This document shows positions 1-9,901 of a stretch of DNA of 64,000 nucleotides, one piece after another. Positions within the stretch are counted from its first letter, which is position 1, and each line of letters begins with the position of its first letter. The position numbers were made by a program, and so were the translations under genes. The stretch is from Leucocoprinus leucothites (Eukaryota; Basidiomycota; Agaricomycetes; Agaricales; Agaricaceae). The notes beneath the pieces are model-generated. The model was not told the origin of the DNA, did no database searches, and saw only the letters and a program-made list of their open reading frames with translations. The DNA is taken from NCBI GenBank assembly GCA_013368445.1, contig JAACJO010000004.1, forward strand, positions 1,240,001-1,304,000, in the 5' to 3' direction.

Positions 1-481
1 GCTTCAGCGTGTGTGCTGCGCCCTTCCGATATCGCGTCGACCGATTTGGTCTACGAGGAAGATGACAGGCAGTGCGAATTGGAATTCAACACTGAAGGAA
101 TAACAGACAGAGAATTCAGAGTGGAATCTTAGTCAATATTCAGAATGAATAATACATGAGCTAGTAGCGACATATTTAAGATAACGCGAAATTGGACAAA
201 TAACACGTAAATATCGCGAAGCTCACAATGCGACGATAAACGAATAAACAGATAAACGAAAAGTAAATAGACAACGACAAACGCGACGCGATGGAGAACA
301 ATAAACATAAATGGAATGGCGGAAACGAATATGAGCGCAAATGAAAGGAGGATAGAATGATGAGCAGAGACAGGCTGCGAAATATTTATAGAAATGATAG
401 ATAATGAAAAATCGTGGGAATCAGAAGTCGAAAAAATAGTCGGAGATCAAATCGGAGAGGTCGTGATCGCAGATCGTGACA
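1..481 (-). repeat. LTR-A, 3' LTR of GypA (partial)
   Basis: Base 1 aligns to 7442 and base 481 to 7922 of the right LTR with no gaps. The shared end is ...GATCGTGACA on the plus strand, giving a TGTCA terminus on the element strand. About 65 bases of the LTR lie beyond the window. I count 11 substitutions against the right LTR, all transitions, ten of them at CpG sites. Confidence 0.95.
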
Positions 482-484
482 GTA

Positions 485-494
485 TTCCCCCTTT
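485..494 (-). promoter_or_regulatory. Polypurine tract of GypA
   Basis: On the element strand the purine run AAAGGGGGAA ends four bases before the 3' LTR. This is the expected position for the plus-strand primer of a Ty3/gypsy element. It sits in the roughly 80-bp leader between the LTR and the ATG of the opposite-strand gene, so that leader has two roles. Confidence 0.8.
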
Positions 495-561
495 AGGACC
501 GAGCCCTCAAGGACTTACTGATCCTTGATCCCTTATCAAGATCATCTTGCCTCCTACCACC

Positions 562-1767
562 ATGGCTCCCCGCTCCTCGAAGAAAACCCCCGACCTAAGC
601 GCAATGACCAATGACGAACTCATGGCTGAGATTCAACGTCGGAACACCAAACAGGGAGCGAATGTACGGCCAGCGATGGCTGCGGTGTTGGGAATGACGA
701 TGAGTCAACCCAGCAACAGTGCGACAACGAATCCAGCTTCTACTGCGACACGAAGGACCACTAGATCGCGACAGATAGTCCAAAGCGATGATGACGATGA
801 TGATGAAGAGGAAGAGTCGCAGATATCGTCGAAGGGTAAGGGGAGAGCACCAACGAGGGCATCAACGTCGAGAACGCGCGAAGTAATGGATCATGTATCC
901 GTTCCTATCGCAATGTCGAGTAGGGCTTCGTCAAGCTTCGCTTGGAAGAAGAACGGTGCCCGTCAGCAGAACCCGACCGATGGGCTACCTTACCGAAAGA
1001 GTTACGTGACGTGTTCGCAATGCGTCGCTGGGCAGCGGGAGTGTAAGTCGCAGTGTGGATTAGGGAAATGTACGTATTGTGCGCAAGCAAAGAAGGGGTG
1101 TTACGATCCGCAGGATGATCCGAAGAAGGAGGCCTCTAGTCAAGGAGTGAGCTTGTCGCTGATCAGAACGACAGCATCAAAAAAACGAAAAATAACAGCG
1201 CCTCCCATGAGTCAACCGTCGCTATCGAGCTCCGGTGATTGGGGATCGAGTTTCGCACCACCTCTGTCCACTCAACCGTTGTCCTCTTCGCAGTGGAATC
1301 TGCCTGAAATCCCGCCCGCTGTGGACGATGATACATTTGGAGCGATAGAGATTAGGTCACCCGCGATCGTCGCTGAACAGGACACTAGGATGGTGGTAAG
1401 TCTGTTCGCAGATATGTAATGCAACGTTACTAAAATCGCGATGAAGTCTCCTCAGCCCCTTCCGCCCCAACTATCGCGGGCTCCCGGTCATTCCCCAAAT
1501 CTTTCGCGAGAAGTCGCACGATTATCATCAGCAGTGGACAATCTGGAGATCACGACGAGGGAAAATACGCAGGCACAACTTCAGAATCGGGTTATGTTGC
1601 AACAGCAGGTTAGCGCGTTGGATGAGCAGGTGTCGGCATCGAGGGAGACTACGAGGGTGTTACAGGCGCATGGAAGGACACTTGAGAGGCTCGTGGCGAT
1701 CGAGGAGGCGAAGCTAGCGATGGCGCAGGGATTGAAGGATGGTGCGGGACGTGGGTATCGGAAATGA
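562..1767 (+). CDS. Antisense accessory gene of GypA: Zn2Cys6-type zinc cluster protein with coiled coil, two exons
   Basis: The gene starts at the ATG at 562, in an ACCACCATGG context. Exon 1 (562-1395) ends at GTAAGT; exon 2 resumes at 1456 (or 1447) in the same phase and stops at 1767, giving about 381 residues. In order the protein has an acidic run (about residue 75), a cysteine cluster at about 153-178, a basic KKRK nuclear-localisation-like patch at about 214, and a heptad-like, Gln/Leu-rich C-terminus in exon 2. The cysteines follow CX2CX6CX8CX2CX6C, the Gal4-type zinc cluster spacing, with one more Cys inside the X8 loop. The gene runs opposite to gag and pol, between pol and the 3' LTR. 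It is fully open although gag and pol carry stops. The zinc cluster and coiled coil suggest a nuclear DNA-binding dimer; target and function are unknown. The loop lacks the usual RxRK residues, so another zinc-binding fold is possible. Confidence 0.8.
1396..1455 (+). other. Predicted intron in the zinc cluster gene
   Basis: The donor is GTAAGT at 1396-1401 and an ACTAA branch-like motif lies at 1429-1433. The preferred acceptor is CTCAG ending at 1455 (60 nt); AAG ending at 1446 (51 nt) is an alternative. Both acceptors keep the reading frame. Without splicing the frame stops after about nine codons. Length and motifs fit basidiomycete introns. Confidence 0.75.
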
Positions 1768-1790
1768 GGGAAGGAGGGAGTAGAAAGGAC

Positions 1791-1830
1791 AAGGACTATA
1801 AAGAAAAGGACTATAAAGAAAAGGACTATG
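1791..1830 (+). repeat. Short tandem repeat downstream of the zinc cluster gene
   Basis: A 15-nt unit (AAGGACTATAAAGAA) occurs twice and then partly a third time, just after the stop codon. It lies in the convergent 3' untranslated space between this gene and the end of pol (1768-2080). Otherwise I see no coding content there. Confidence 0.85.
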
Positions 1831-1918
1831 AAGATCGCTGTCGTCGTTGTCTCTGCTTTTAATGAAGAATAATTGTATACTACTCAAATGTTTTTTCTTT
1901 TGGTTTTTCTTGTTTCGT

Positions 1919-1924
1919 AATAAA
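1919..1924 (+). terminator. Polyadenylation signal candidate for the zinc cluster gene
   Basis: AATAAA lies about 150 bp after the stop codon at 1767, in a T-rich stretch. It is a plausible plus-strand poly(A) signal before the convergent pol reading frame ends at 2081. Short motif; chance occurrence is possible. Confidence 0.45.
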
Positions 1925-2080
1925 TGCTATCTTGATGGAATGAAGTGAGTATGGTGTGAAAGAAAAGGAAATCGAAAATGAGATGTTAAGGACTGGAATA
2001 TCGACTTGGAATGAAAAGGAATGTTGCGAGAAACATGCGAAAGAATGTCTGTAAAAGATTGAAAATGATAGTGAGTAGTT

Positions 2081-5000
2081 TTAAAGTGAAGAGAGAGGTC
2101 CAGGTTTATCAGGGTACATGCGGTGGAAGTCGGAAACTAGGTCTATGGCATGTTCGAGCTCTGTCGCAGGTAACCACGACTCTGCTTCGTCCGTATCTTC
2201 ATAACCAAGCCATACTACTTTGTAAAGGAGTTTACAAGCGCATCGACGTCGATCGATCTTTGAATCAACGATGCGATCAACTTCGTATTCTGGTTCTCCA
2301 TCAACCTCCACTGCAGATGGTGGTGATGTGACGCGATTTGGAATGGAGCTAGGGGTGAAAGGTTCGAGCATGGAAACATGGAATACAGGATGAACAGCGC
2401 GCATAGAGTCAGGAAGTCGAAGAGTAAAAGAATGTGAACCTGGTTGGGAGATAATTTCGTAGGGTCCAAGGTATTTTTCGGAGAGTTTCTTCGAAGGTCT
2501 CGTTGTGCGGAAGTACTGCGCTTTGACAAAGACCTTATCACCAATCTTAAATGCAGGTGCAACAAGACGGCGATCATCAGCATCGGCCTGATAGCGACGC
2601 TGGGCATGAGCGATTTCCGACTTGAGAGTCGAATGTAGTTCGTCTAAATCCACAGCAAAGTTGCGGGCACGAGCTGATGCGAGATCCCTCTCAGGGTAAA
2701 CTGTGATATTAGGGTGGTAACCTTTATTAGCGAAGAACAGAGAGATACCAGTGGTAGCGGAAGGAGAATTATTGAAAGCGAACTCAGCTATAGGTAATAG
2801 GTCGGACCAATTACTCTGTTGGTAGTTGCAATAAATGCGCAAGTACTGTTCAAGAGTTTGGTTAGTTCGTTCAGTCTGACCGTCACCTTCAGGATGATAA
2901 CCTGACGTGAAGTGTAACTTCATGTCCAAAGCTTCTCCTAGCGATTGGAAAAAGTGCGAAACAAATTCCGAACCGCGATCAGAGGTAACATTAGCAGGGA
3001 TACCATGTTTGGAGAAGACATGAATGACAAAGAGTTTAGCGAGTTCTGTGGAAGTAATGGTATCATGAGTTGGAATGAAAATCGCTTGTTTGGTTAGCCT
3101 ATCCACAATGACCAGAATTGAGTCAAACCCTGAGGACTTTGGAAGTTTTTCGATGAAATCCATAGAAATTGAATCCCAAGGTCGCGATGGTATGGGAAGT
3201 TGCTTGAGAGTTCCATAGGGACGATGGTGTCGAGCTTTCGATCTTGAACAGGTAACACAACCTTTGCAGTAATCCTTGACAAAGCCGCGGATATTTGGCC
3301 ACGTATACTCACAGCGAACAAGTTCTAGAGTTTTGTTTTGACCGAAATGGCCAGCGAGTGCATGGTCGTGATAGTACTGCAAAATGCGCAAACGAAGATC
3401 GTTAGTATCGGGAACGTAGATTCTACCATCAAGTAACAAGAAACCCTCAGAGTCTTTGGACCAGCGACCCTCTGGATGAGCGAAATGATCGGAAACAGAA
3501 TCGTCAGTGGAAATAGCGGAAAGAATGTCTGTGCAAAGTTGCGAAATGTCCATAATAAGACCAGCGCGCAGCACAGGCGTATAAAGATACGAAGCACGAA
3601 TAGAAGTAGAAAGTTGTTCGTTAGTAAAGACAGGTCAGAAATTGTGAGGATTAACCGTGGCGTAGCCATTATTCCCCCCTTTTGGGTAGACGTCCCAACG
3701 TCTAGTTAGGGCATCTGGTTTCATTCCAAGCTTACCAGGTCTAAATCGAATAACAAGGTTGAACTGCGATAAGAACTCGGACCATCTGGCCTGTCTGCGC
3801 ATTAGTATCTTTGTGGTAGAGAAATACTCAAGGTTCCTATGATCGGTGACCACATCGATAGGAAGCACAGCGCCTTCAAGATAATGGCGCCAGATTCGGA
3901 ATGCTTCAGAAATTGCAAGCAGTTCCTTGTCATGGGTGTCGTAGTTGAGCTTGGATGTGGAAAATGTATGGGAATGAAAAGCAATAGGGTGAATATCTCC
4001 ATCAGGAGCAATGATAGAGAGTATAGCTGCCAGGGCATAGTCAGAGGCATCAGTTTCCACAATAATTTGTGTATCGGGAATCCAATGGGTAAGAACTGGT
4101 GCACGCGTAAAGGCCTCCTTGAGGGAGTTAAAAGCCTTGCGAGCTTTTTCGTCGAAGTTCCACTGTATGTGTTTTTGCGTGAGGCGAGTTAGTGGTACAA
4201 CAATATCGGAATAACCATAAATGAAATGATGATAGAAGTTTGCGAAACCAAGGAAGGATTGTATGTCCTTGACCTTCTTCGGTTCGGGCCAGTCCTGGAT
4301 AGTTTTTACCTTTTCTTCTGACATTTTCAGACTGTCTGGAGAAAGAATGTAGCTGAGGTATTCGACTGTGTCAGTATGGAACTCGCATTTATCAGCGCGA
4401 GCATAAAGGCCATTTTGGCGCAACCTTTTAAGGACTTCGCGAACGTGTTTGCGATGCGAATTAATGTCCTCCGAATATATGAGAATATCGTCAAGATAAA
4501 CGGTTACGCACGTATCAAGAAGATCCTGGAAAATGTCGTTCATGAATTGCTGGAAGGCAGCAGGAGCGTTGGTGAGACCGAAAGGCATCACAAGCCACTC
4601 GAATGAACCATAGCGAGTGTGGAATGCAGTTTTCCACTCATTGCCTTCAGCAATACGAACCAAATGATAAGCATGTTGGAGATCAATCTTGGTATAGATA
4701 CCAGCCTTTCGCGGAGAGTCCAGCAAGTCAGAAATGAGCGGTAGTGGGTAGCGATCTTTCCTAGTGATCCGGTTAAGACCACGGAAATCAACACAGAGTC
4801 GAAGAGAGCCATCTTTCTTTTTGATGAAGAGAACAGGAGCACCATGAGGAGAATTAGAAGGTCGAATAAAACCAATGGAAAGATTTTCGTCAATGAATTC
4901 TCGGAGTGCAGCAAGCTCAACCTGTGAAAGCGAATAAATCGTTCCAACAGGAGGAGAAGTGCCTTCCTCGAGATTAATGCGCAAGTCGTAAGGTCGGTGA

Positions 5001-5785
5001 GGTGGGAGACTGTCAGCATGGGATTTGCTGAAAACATCTGCGAATTCATGATATTCCGAAGGAACGTTAGAAAGGTTGATGGGATCCTGCGAAGAAGAAG
5101 AAGCAGCTCCAGCCACAGATGAGTGCCGGAGATCCAGACCAAAACGCATAGAGCCAGGTTGACGACAGACACGCGCAAATGCAGCCGCGCCAATCAGTCG
5201 AACGTCAGGTCGAGAAGTGGAAGAATCGGGAATTGGTGAGATTGTATCAGGAGCCGGCGATTCGGCAGAGATAGGCGCACAGACAGAAGGAGTAGCAAGA
5301 TCTGATTGCAGAGTAGATCGGAAAGCGATTTGACCTGAAACCCAATCAATCAACAGATTGTAGTGGGCAAGCCAATTATGTCCAAGAACCACAGAGCAAG
5401 ACGGATCAAGCCGAGTGACATAGAAGTCCAGATTTATACATTCACCAGTTGGAAACGAGATAGGGATTTTCGCAGTTTCTGAAATGAACGAATTAGATGA
5501 ACCATCAAACAATCGCAACTCTACGGGAGGAATCGGAATAGTGGGTACACGGTATTTACGAATAAGCGAATTGTCTATGAAGCAATGAGTCGAACCACTA
5601 TCAACTAGCGCAGTAAGTGGAATAGGGAGTGAAGAAGATTTGTCCAAAAGCAAAGAAGAAGTAAGCGAAATATGAAGAGAGTTCGGATCGGAAAGAGCGG
5701 ACGCGTTGAGTCGAATACTCTCTGAAGCACAGGAGAGTTCAACGCGATCCTCAGCCTGTGCAGAGTTCTGAGGATTGCTTGCTAT
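2081..5785 (-). pseudogene. pol: GypA pol: protease, reverse transcriptase, RNase H, integrase, chromodomain (one in-frame TGA)
   Basis: One reading frame runs from the frameshift site near 5785 down to 2081, broken only by TGA at 3635-3637. The aspartic protease motif DSG is coded at about 5602-5594. RT follows with LCVDFRGLN and the YLDD catalytic box; RNase H has ETDASDYA. After the TGA come the integrase H-H-C-C zinc domain (CKGCVTC), the DDE core (DFIEKL, SDRGSEF, and E in DGQTERTN), and a C-terminal chromodomain (YEVDRIVD ... WLGYEDTDEAESWLP). The upstream frame stays open and overlaps the gag end, so pol is made by -1 frameshifting rather than its own ATG. Sequence on either side of the TGA reads as continuous pol; a CGA-to-TGA change explains it. 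Enzymes would convert element RNA to cDNA and insert it, with the chromodomain possibly guiding it to heterochromatin. Confidence 0.92.
3672..3683 (-). promoter_or_regulatory. Internal PPT-like purine run in GypA pol
   Basis: On the element strand AAAAGGGGGGAA occurs near the RNase H-integrase junction, where it codes the YPKGGNN residues. It closely resembles the terminal polypurine tract at 485-494. It could act as a central polypurine tract; coding constraint is the alternative. Confidence 0.35.
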
Positions 5786-5791
5786 TTTTTC
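5782..5791 (-). other. Gag-pol -1 frameshift site of GypA
   Basis: The gag frame ends TCG AAA AAA TAG. The pol frame is -1 relative to gag and is open from well upstream (at least to 5806), so slippage on G AAA AAA just before the stop would join gag to pol. GypB has an equivalent site at 14522-14531 (GAA AAA TAG), again with the -1 frame open into protease. Conservation in two families supports it. Confidence 0.65.
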
Positions 5792-7335
5792 GAACTCTCG
5801 GATTGAGAGCCCGAAGGTTGCGAAGCATCCTTGGAGTCTGCGTCGGCCTTGGTGTTTCGCCCTTTAGGCTTGTTCGCATTAGAAGAAGAAGAAGTAGAAT
5901 TGGAATTATTATTAGTATTACCGGACTCGTTCTTGCGAGGACAGTCACAAATCATGTGGTTTCCACCACAGTATAAGCATTGTCCATTTGCGATGCGACG
6001 CTGACGCTCTTGAGCAGTCAGCTTACCCTCCTTGTTGAGTTTTCCGGCGAGAGGATTGGAGGGTTGTGATGAGGAAGAAGGATTCGACGATTTCTGGAAT
6101 GGTTTAGGATTGTTGGAAGGAGGATTGGAAGGTGTGTTGGGCTGCTGCGATGAATTCTGCTGGCGATTGTTGTTGTTGTTCTTCCCCTTGTTTTTATTCT
6201 GCTGGTTCTGCTGGTTCTGTGTATCAGGACACGTCGAAGACTGACCTGGTTTTTCACCAGTACGCTTCTTTTCGCAGACACGGGACCAGTAGTTGTTGTC
6301 GATTTGCATAGCGAGACATCGCATAGCAGCAAGGGAAGAGGGTTTGCCAGTAGGAGAGCTGGAAATGATGTCGGAAATGCGATCTGGAAGGCCTCGATAA
6401 TAGCGGTAAACTAGGACGTTGTCGGGCCATCCCAAGATACTAGCAAGTCACGAGAACTCAACGTTATACTTGGTTATAGTCCAGTTATGACCCATGTGAA
6501 GGTGTTCCAACTCCTCCGCTGCCTCTGTCTCGCGATCAAGGGCCCCAAAATTCTCGTGCAACTCGTCCACAAACAATTGGAAATCCTGAAACCAGGAAAT
6601 GATGTCCCAATCATACTCCACTTGAAGAACCGTTTGAAAGTGCTGCTGAGCGGGTCCCTTGAAAAAGGTCATCGCAAAGCTAACCTTCGCACGTTCTGTA
6701 GTGAATTGCGACAGATTAGTATTGAAGTATAAGCGGCATTGAAAAAGGAACTCGTCTAGTTTCTGAGGCTTGGAGCCGTCAAATGTGTCGGGCTCTTTAG
6801 CCTGAATGCGTTCCGTTTTAACGACAGGCTGGGGAGTATGGTTGCGATTTTCGAGATTAGTTGCAAAACGATCCATAATGTTCAGGAATCGTTCTTCAGG
6901 GTCTGGGTTTTGACGACGGCGGCAACGAGGAGGCTCATCAGGCTCATCCTCTGGGTCACCTTCATCATCAGGATCATCATTGGGAGGACCTCCATCGCCA
7001 TCTCCACCTCCTGCATCAGCACCATCATTATCCAAATGTTCATCATCCTGACCCAAATCTTCAAGTTCGAAAAATTGGGTATTGCCCTCCGGTTCTTGTG
7101 CGTTATTCTCCTCTTCTTCCTCGTTGTCTTCGTTATGGTCAACACTGACCTGGTCGTGCTCAGGCTGGGGTTCATCTTCTTCGGACTCATGAATAGTCCT
7201 ACACGAAGCTTCACGCCCATTTCGAGGTGGACCTGAAAACCGAGGAGTAGAAGGTGCATGTCGAGAGGGAAGTGGATGATTCTGGACAGAAATACCACGA
7301 GTACGAGCAGTATTGTGAGTAAGTGTTGTAGACAT
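5782..7335 (-). pseudogene. gag: GypA gag: capsid-nucleocapsid polyprotein (one in-frame TGA)
   Basis: The ATG is at 7335, 41 bp after the 5' LTR end. The N-terminal region is acidic and low complexity, rich in Glu and Asp. A Ty3-type capsid region follows (FLFQCRLYFNTN ... FAMTFFKGPAQQHF). After the stop come KRT-rich and Asn/Gln-rich segments and a CCHC knuckle CLYCGGNHMICDCP near the C-terminus. TGA at 6448-6450 interrupts the frame; coding resumes in the same frame (GWPDNVLVYRYYRGLPDRI is typical gag), so a single C-to-T change of CGA is the simplest explanation. The product would assemble the particle that packages element RNA. GypB gag at 14522-16108 is a diverged relative. Confidence 0.88.
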
Positions 7336-7376
7336 ATTAAGAGAACGATACCAAAAGTTGGGTATTCTGAATATAC

Positions 7377-7922
7377 TGTCAGGATTTGCGAAATACCGGC
7401 GCTTACTAAGCGCGTGAAAGTTACGGAGAGGTCGGTTGTTGGCTTCAGTGTATGTGCTGCGCCCTTCCGATATCGCGTTGACCGATTTGGTCTACGAGGA
7501 AGATGACAGGCAGTGCGAATTGGAATTCAACACTGAAGGAATAACAGACAGAGAATTCAGAGTGGAATCTTAGTCGATATTCAGAATGAATAATACATGA
7601 GCTAGTAGCAACATATTTAAGATAACGCGAAATTGGACAAATAACACGTAAATATCACGAAGCTCACAATGCGACGATAAACGAATAAACAGATAAACGA
7701 AAAGTAAATAGACAACGACAAACGCGACGCGACGGAGAACGATAAACATAAATGGAATGGCAGAAACGAATATGAGCGCAAATGAAAGGAGGATAGAATG
7801 ATGAGCGGAGACAGGCTGCGAAATATTTATAGAAATGATAGATAATGAAAAATCGTGGGAATCGGAAGTCGAAAAAATAGTCGGAGATCAAATCGGAGAG
7901 GTCGTGATCGCAGATCGTGACA
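7377..7922 (-). repeat. LTR-A, 5' LTR of GypA
   Basis: This 546-bp LTR begins TGTCAGG on the plus strand and ends CGTGACA, i.e. TG...CA on either strand. On the element strand it is followed by GTATATTCAGAATACCC, the position of the primer-binding site; I could not match that to a specific tRNA. The solo LTR-A at 19005-19553 is the same family but has lost many CpGs. Confidence 0.93.
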
Positions 7923-8354
7923 CACCTTCCATTTTATTAATTCATACCGCCTTGTTGAAATTTTCTGACAACCGTTTAATAGTAAATTTTATATCTTCTA
8001 GCCTTGTAAAATTTGCGGACTCCACTTTGATTATTTCTCCATTTACTACTTTGCTTGTTTTCCTTATCCAATCCTATATTCAGCATCGTATATAAGTAGC
8101 ACGACTTTGTACTTGGATTCCTTAGTCTGATAATCAAATTAGCGATACGCTACTTTCCTCTGCTCTCTGTTCATCCTCAGCTCTCTTATATTGTCTGAAA
8201 TCTGGGTCAAGTGTCAGTAGTTGGCACAACACATAAGTTGAGGCCATGACCCACTCCTGCGTCCGACGACCGGCTCCTGCCTTACCTCTGTCACACCTCT
8301 GTCCAACTAGTCCTTGACGTCAGCTCCCTATCCATAGCGTTTGCGCGCTTAACA
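7923..8354 (+). repeat. LTR-B, 5'-truncated fragment
   Basis: The sequence matches the last 430 or so bases of the complete LTR-B at 34935-35493 and the reverse complement of 16156-16714, ending GCGCGCTTAACA. Its first part is replaced by GypA LTR-A, consistent with GypA having inserted into it. The right end directly abuts the truncated 5' end of LINE-A copy A1. Confidence 0.85.
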
Positions 8355-8366
8355 GATGATGACCGA

Positions 8367-9899
8367 ATGAACATCAATCAAGCCCCTTCCAGTGAGGGCA
8401 CCTCTCTCCTCCCCCAGAATGACTTTACGTCTTCTGGTAAGGCACATGACGTTTTGTCCATGTCAGGCTCCCTGAAGGCAAAGAATGACTTTACGTCTTC
8501 CAAGCCCTCCAGTCCTATTCGTGTCTCCCGGGCCCCTCCTCAACCTTCCAATCATGTGACCCCAAGGAACGGGAATGGAAACTTCGAGTGCTCAGTTGGG
8601 CGCCCTTCCTCTGATGGCCAGGCTCAGCCATCGAAACCTAACCCAAAGGGCGCCTCTGATATGCCGCCCCCCATTCCCCCTCCTGACCATAAGGCATCCA
8701 CCAAACCCCTTACAGAACATTTCAACAAGAAGAATGTGTCGTTCGCTGATGCCGCCCAACGGGGTGTCCAGCCAGCGACTTCCTCTTCAAACTCCTCCTC
8801 TAGTATTGATGGAGTTAAGATGCGAGAAATGATACTTGCCTTCCCTGAATTATCCTATGACAAAGTCCTTGCTATGTACAAGGCAGGTTTTGGGAGCGCC
8901 CAACCTCAGGCCCCCGAATCTACACCCTCAGGCGCTCAACGCGCTAAACCCAAAATGACAACACACGGGCCCACCTGTTGCCAAGTCCTCATCCCCTTCG
9001 AGGGAAACATCATTGCTGACCGAATCAAAGACTTCAATAAGGCAGCAGAATTCTGTAATCGCGGTCTCATCGCTGCTCAATCCAAACTCCACGTCGAATT
9101 GGTCCGCGAATCATACAATGGCATCTCCATCGCCACCTCAAACGTCGCCACTCCTGTTGACCTCCATACCATCAAATCTTGGCTGAAAAAAGCCTGGCAA
9201 CTGGGAGACGCCATCCCTGTTGAGCCCTGTCTCCCACAATCCAAATCCTTCCTAAAAATTGTCAGCATCCCTTATTGGGTAGCCAATTCATCCAACCCTC
9301 TCTCCCCCACTTTCGTTGAGCAGGCCCTTGGCCAATCGTCGCTCTTCAAGAATGTTATCCTTGCCGCTCGTCCTCGCGTCATGAAAGCTTCCCCAAAGTC
9401 AGACACAGCCATCGTGTGGTTTGACATCTGGGACTCCCAAAATGGTACCAAGGCCAAGACGTTGGTTAACCATACTATTAACTTCGGCCGACATATCGGA
9501 ACTATCTGTGCTAGTAGTATGCACCCCGGCATTGCACAGTGCAGGAACTGCTGGTGGTGGGGTCATCCCACTCATGCGTGTCATGCCCTCGGCGCACGCT
9601 GTCAAATTTGTGGTGGTCCTCACCGTGTTAAGAACCATCGATCCATGACCTGGTGTTGTAAGGCCAACCCCAAATCCAATCCCCCCTGTGATGCCACTCC
9701 TGATGGCACTCCATGTCCTCACCTTGAGAACTTTAAATGCCTGAATTGCAAAGGCGATCATCACGCAAATGACACCAAATGTCCATTCTGGAGGAACAGG
9801 TTTGACCGAACCTAGCATTCTAACAAAGCCGCCGAATCATGCACTGCACGTGCCATTTGCACCAATTCCAATTGCTCCGGTGGCGGAGTTGCTGTTTAA
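8367..9899 (+). pseudogene. LINE-A ORF1 (gag-like, CCHC zinc knuckles), copy A1
   Basis: The frame is open from the ATG at 8367 to a premature TAG at 9813, then continues to TAA at 9897-9899, where other copies also stop. The ATG at 8367 is internal to the longer ORF1 of copy A3. The N-terminal part is Pro/Ser-rich. A conserved middle region (DIKSW-like LKKAW, PQSKSFLKI, VWFDIWDSQNG) resembles LINE-B ORF1. Three knuckles close it: CRNCWWWGHPTHAC, CQICGGPHRVKNH and CLNCKGDHHANDTKC. The product is expected to bind LINE RNA as a chaperone. The stop TAA is followed by AT and then the ORF2 ATG, a spacing kept in copies A3, A4 and A5. Confidence 0.85.
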
Positions 9900-9901
9900 A
9901 T

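Larger units (their letters stand above)
1..7922 (-). mobile_element. Ty3/gypsy LTR retrotransposon GypA (left LTR cut by window edge)
   Basis: The element reads right to left: 5' LTR 7377-7922, gag 7335-5782, pol from the gag end to 2081, then an opposite-strand accessory gene at 562-1767, a polypurine tract and the 3' LTR (1-481, cut by the window edge). Pol order protease-RT-RNase H-integrase-chromodomain identifies a chromovirus-type Ty3/gypsy. The right LTR end abuts an LTR-B sequence beginning CACCTTCC, which in the intact LTR-B at 34935 follows its first ~130 bases. GypA therefore seems to have inserted into an older LTR-B. The left target flank is outside the window, so the target-site duplication cannot be checked. 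Gag and pol each have one in-frame TGA, so this copy is probably not autonomous, although almost everything else is intact. Confidence 0.93.

Noticed and set aside
3635..6450. Programmed TGA readthrough in GypA gag and pol
   Set aside because: TGAs occur at unrelated places in many families, and several are visibly CGA in sister copies, so decay is simpler.
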